The position numbers and the translations under genes are program-made. The notes below the pieces were generated by a model. That model was not told where the DNA came from. It made no database searches and worked only from the letters and a program-made list of their open reading frames with translations. From assembly GCF_964355755.1 (NCBI RefSeq), contig NC_092678.1, positions 10,018,922 to 10,082,921 on the forward strand: a stretch of DNA of 64,000 bases, read 5' to 3'. Source of the DNA: Antedon mediterranea (Eukaryota > Echinodermata > Crinoidea > Comatulida > Antedonidae). This document shows positions 62,401-64,000 of this stretch, in pieces (the first letter of the stretch is position 1; every line of letters starts with the position of its first letter).

Positions 62401-64000
62401 TTTATGTTAACAAGTTTTTTCGAAAATCACAAAATGGTCTAAAACGTCTCCAAATGCGATTTGAAGATATTCTGAGCACTTTGCTGTTTTTATGTTAACA
62501 AGTTTTTTCGAAAATCACAAAATGGTCTAAAACGTCTCAAAATGCTATTTGAAGGTATTCTGAGCACTTTGGTGTTTTTGTGTGAAAAGTTTTAACGAAA
62601 TGCTCAAAATGGTCTAAAACGGTTCTAATGTGATTTTAAGCACTTTGATGTTTTTGTATAACCAAGTTTCATCGAAATGCTCAAAATGGTCTAAAACGTT
62701 TTTAAAACGATATTAAGCTATTTTGTGCTCTTTGATGTTTTTGTGTAACGAAGTTTCATCGAAATGAACAAAATGGTCTAAAACGTCTCCAAATGCGATT
62801 TGAAGCTTTTCCAAGCACTTTGCTGTTTTTATGTTAACAAGTTTTTTCGAAAATCACAAAATGGCCTAAAACGTCTCAAAATGCGATTTCAAGGTATTCT
62901 GAGCACTTTGGTGTTTTTGTGTGAAAGGTTTTAACGAAATGCTCAAAATGGTCTAAAACGGTTTCTAATGTGATTTAAAGCACTTTGATGTTTTTGTATA
63001 ACCAAGTTTCATCGAAATGCACAAAATGGTCTAAAACGTCTCCAAATGCGATTTGAAGCTTTTCTAAGCACTTTGCTGTTTTTATGTTAACAAGTTTTTT
63101 CGAAAATCACAAAATGGTCTAAAACGTCTCCAAATGCGATTTGAAGATATTCTGAGCACTTTGGTGTTTTTATGTTAAAAAGTTTTTTCGAAAATCACAA
63201 AATGGTCTAAAACGTCTCCAAATGCGATTTGAAGATATTCTGAGCACTTTGGTGTTTTTATGTTAACAAGTTTTTTCGAAAATCACAAAATGGTCTAAAA
63301 CGTCTCCAAATGCGATTTGAAGCTATTCTGTACACTTTGATGTTTTGTGTGAAAAAGTTTTGTCGAAATGCTCAAAATGGTCTAAAACGTTTTTAAAACG
63401 ATATTAAGCTATTTTGTGCTCTTTGATGTTTTTCTGTAACCAAGTTTTATCGAAATGAACAAAATGGTCTAAAACGTCTCCAAATGCGATTTGAAGCTTT
63501 TCCAAGCACTTTGCTGTTTTTATGTTAACAAGTTTTTTCGAAAATCACAAAATGGTCTAAAACGTCTCAAAATGCGATTTGAAGGTATTCTGAGCACTTT
63601 GGTGTTTTTGTGTGAAAAGTTTTAACGAAATGCTCAAAATTGTCTAAAACGGTTTCTAATGTGATTTTAAGCACTTTGATGTTTTTGTAAAACCAAGTTT
63701 CATCGAAATGAACAAAATGGTCTAAAATGTCTCCAAATGCGATTTGAAGCTTTTCCAAGCACTTTGCTGTTTTTATGTTAACAAGCTTTTTCGAAAATCA
63801 CAAAATGGTCTAAAACGTCTCCAAATGCGATTTGAAGATATTCTGAGCACTTTGGTGTTTTTATGTTAAAAAGTTTTTTCGAAAATCACAAAATGGTCTA
63901 AAACGTCTCCAAATGCGATTTGAAGATATTCTGAGCACTTTGGTGTTTTTATGTTAAAAAGTTTTTTCGAAAATCACAAAATGGTCTAAAACGTCTCCAA
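56443..64000 (+). repeat. B2: second member of the ~35-kb-spaced pair
   Basis: It matches B1 at -35272 and then, after the missing four monomers near 60613, at -34933, to the last base of the window. Its left limit is near 56442, where gcttttctaag stands in place of the gatattctaag of B1. Private changes: gatattttgag near 58170 and aacgagatgctc near 59420. No gene. Confidence 0.85.

Larger units (their letters stand above)
1..64000 (+). repeat. Satellite DNA array filling the whole window
   Basis: Diverged monomers of about 79-88 bp run head to tail from the first to the last base, all in the same orientation; I never saw the core in reverse complement. At about 86 bp each the window would hold roughly 740 monomers (an estimate, not a count). 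All classes share AAAATGGTCTAAAACG and a CACTTTG-x-TGTTTT block; the rest varies by class. No unique spacer, mobile element, gene or simple-sequence tract interrupts the array, and both ends of the window are inside it, so the full array is longer. Layered higher-order organisation and near-identical kilobase copies are typical of eukaryotic centromeric or heterochromatic satellites. That location is inferred. I do not recognise the satellite as a named family. Confidence 0.97.

Noticed and set aside
1928-63758. Recurring minus-strand frames of 61-88 codons as real small proteins
   Set aside because: They restate the satellite monomer in translation, mostly start at TTG or GTG, lack any start context or domain, and end where monomer length breaks the frame. 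An ATG start exists for one (44347-44532), but it lies across a B/E-type hybrid, so it is chance.
1-64000. CRISPR array
   Set aside because: Repeats are regularly spaced, but there are no unique spacers: the sequence between cores is itself repeated, and repeat units are far longer than CRISPR repeats.
1-64000. CENP-B box
   Set aside because: The frequent ttttcgaaaatc has the TTCG start, but the A and CGGG positions of the known box do not follow. No CGGG was seen at the expected spacing.
1-64000. Telomeric, rDNA, tRNA or transposon sequence inside the array
   Set aside because: No short telomere-like tract, rRNA or tRNA-like element, terminal repeat or transposase-like frame was seen. All sequence is accounted for by monomer classes or their truncations.

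Overview
The window is one uninterrupted block of AT-rich satellite DNA. I find no credible protein-coding gene, RNA gene, CRISPR array, transposon or other unique sequence in the 64 kb. Every stretch I read is built head to tail, in one orientation, from diverged versions of a monomer of about 79-88 bp (most often 88 or 86 bp). All versions share a 16-base core, AAAATGGTCTAAAACG. A typical 88-bp monomer (2237-2324) has 27 G+C, about 31%. The organism cannot be named from this sequence. A satellite this long, with layered higher-order repeats (HORs), points to a eukaryote and to centromeric or other heterochromatin, but nothing here proves a centromere. CpG is not depleted in the monomer, which argues against long-term heavy CpG methylation.

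Level 1 is the monomer classes. I call them B (86 bp, starts gctattctg), C (88 bp, starts gctattttgtgctc), D (88 bp, starts gcttttccaag), E (86 or 85 bp, starts ggtattctg), F (79 or 78 bp, starts agcac or accac) and the commonest type, alpha (88 bp, starts gatattctgag or gcttttctaag). Level 2 is short strings of classes, for example B-C-D-E-F-alpha at 1209-1723. Level 3 is kilobase tandem units with periods of 3022 bp (about 3.97-9.43 kb), 1458 bp (about 39.0-42.6 kb), 1816 bp (about 21.8-24.6 kb) and 951 bp (about 36.8-38.1 kb). Level 4 is a super-repeat of about 15 kb: the A block occurs at about 13.7-21.2, 29.2-36.7 and 44.2-51.7 kb, with a shorter relative at about 1.5-5.4 kb. A further pair, B1 at 21.2-29.07 kb and B2 at 56.4-64.0 kb, lies about 35 kb apart.

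Copies at levels 3 and 4 are nearly identical, with a handful of substitutions per several kilobases by eye. They differ mainly by whole-monomer gains and losses, such as a 339-bp loss equal to 88+88+85+78. That is the expected mark of recent unequal exchange or break-induced amplification. A few out-of-register junctions stand out: a 58-bp truncated monomer that has become a fixed HOR member (six copies), a single 59-bp truncated monomer, and a 20-bp monomer remnant.

Short reading frames of 61-88 codons recur on the minus strand, but they are by-products of the repeat. Most start at TTG or GTG, and monomer lengths not divisible by three break the frame from one monomer to the next. All block boundaries below were read by eye and are good to about one monomer; offsets stated as exact were checked at several diagnostic sites.
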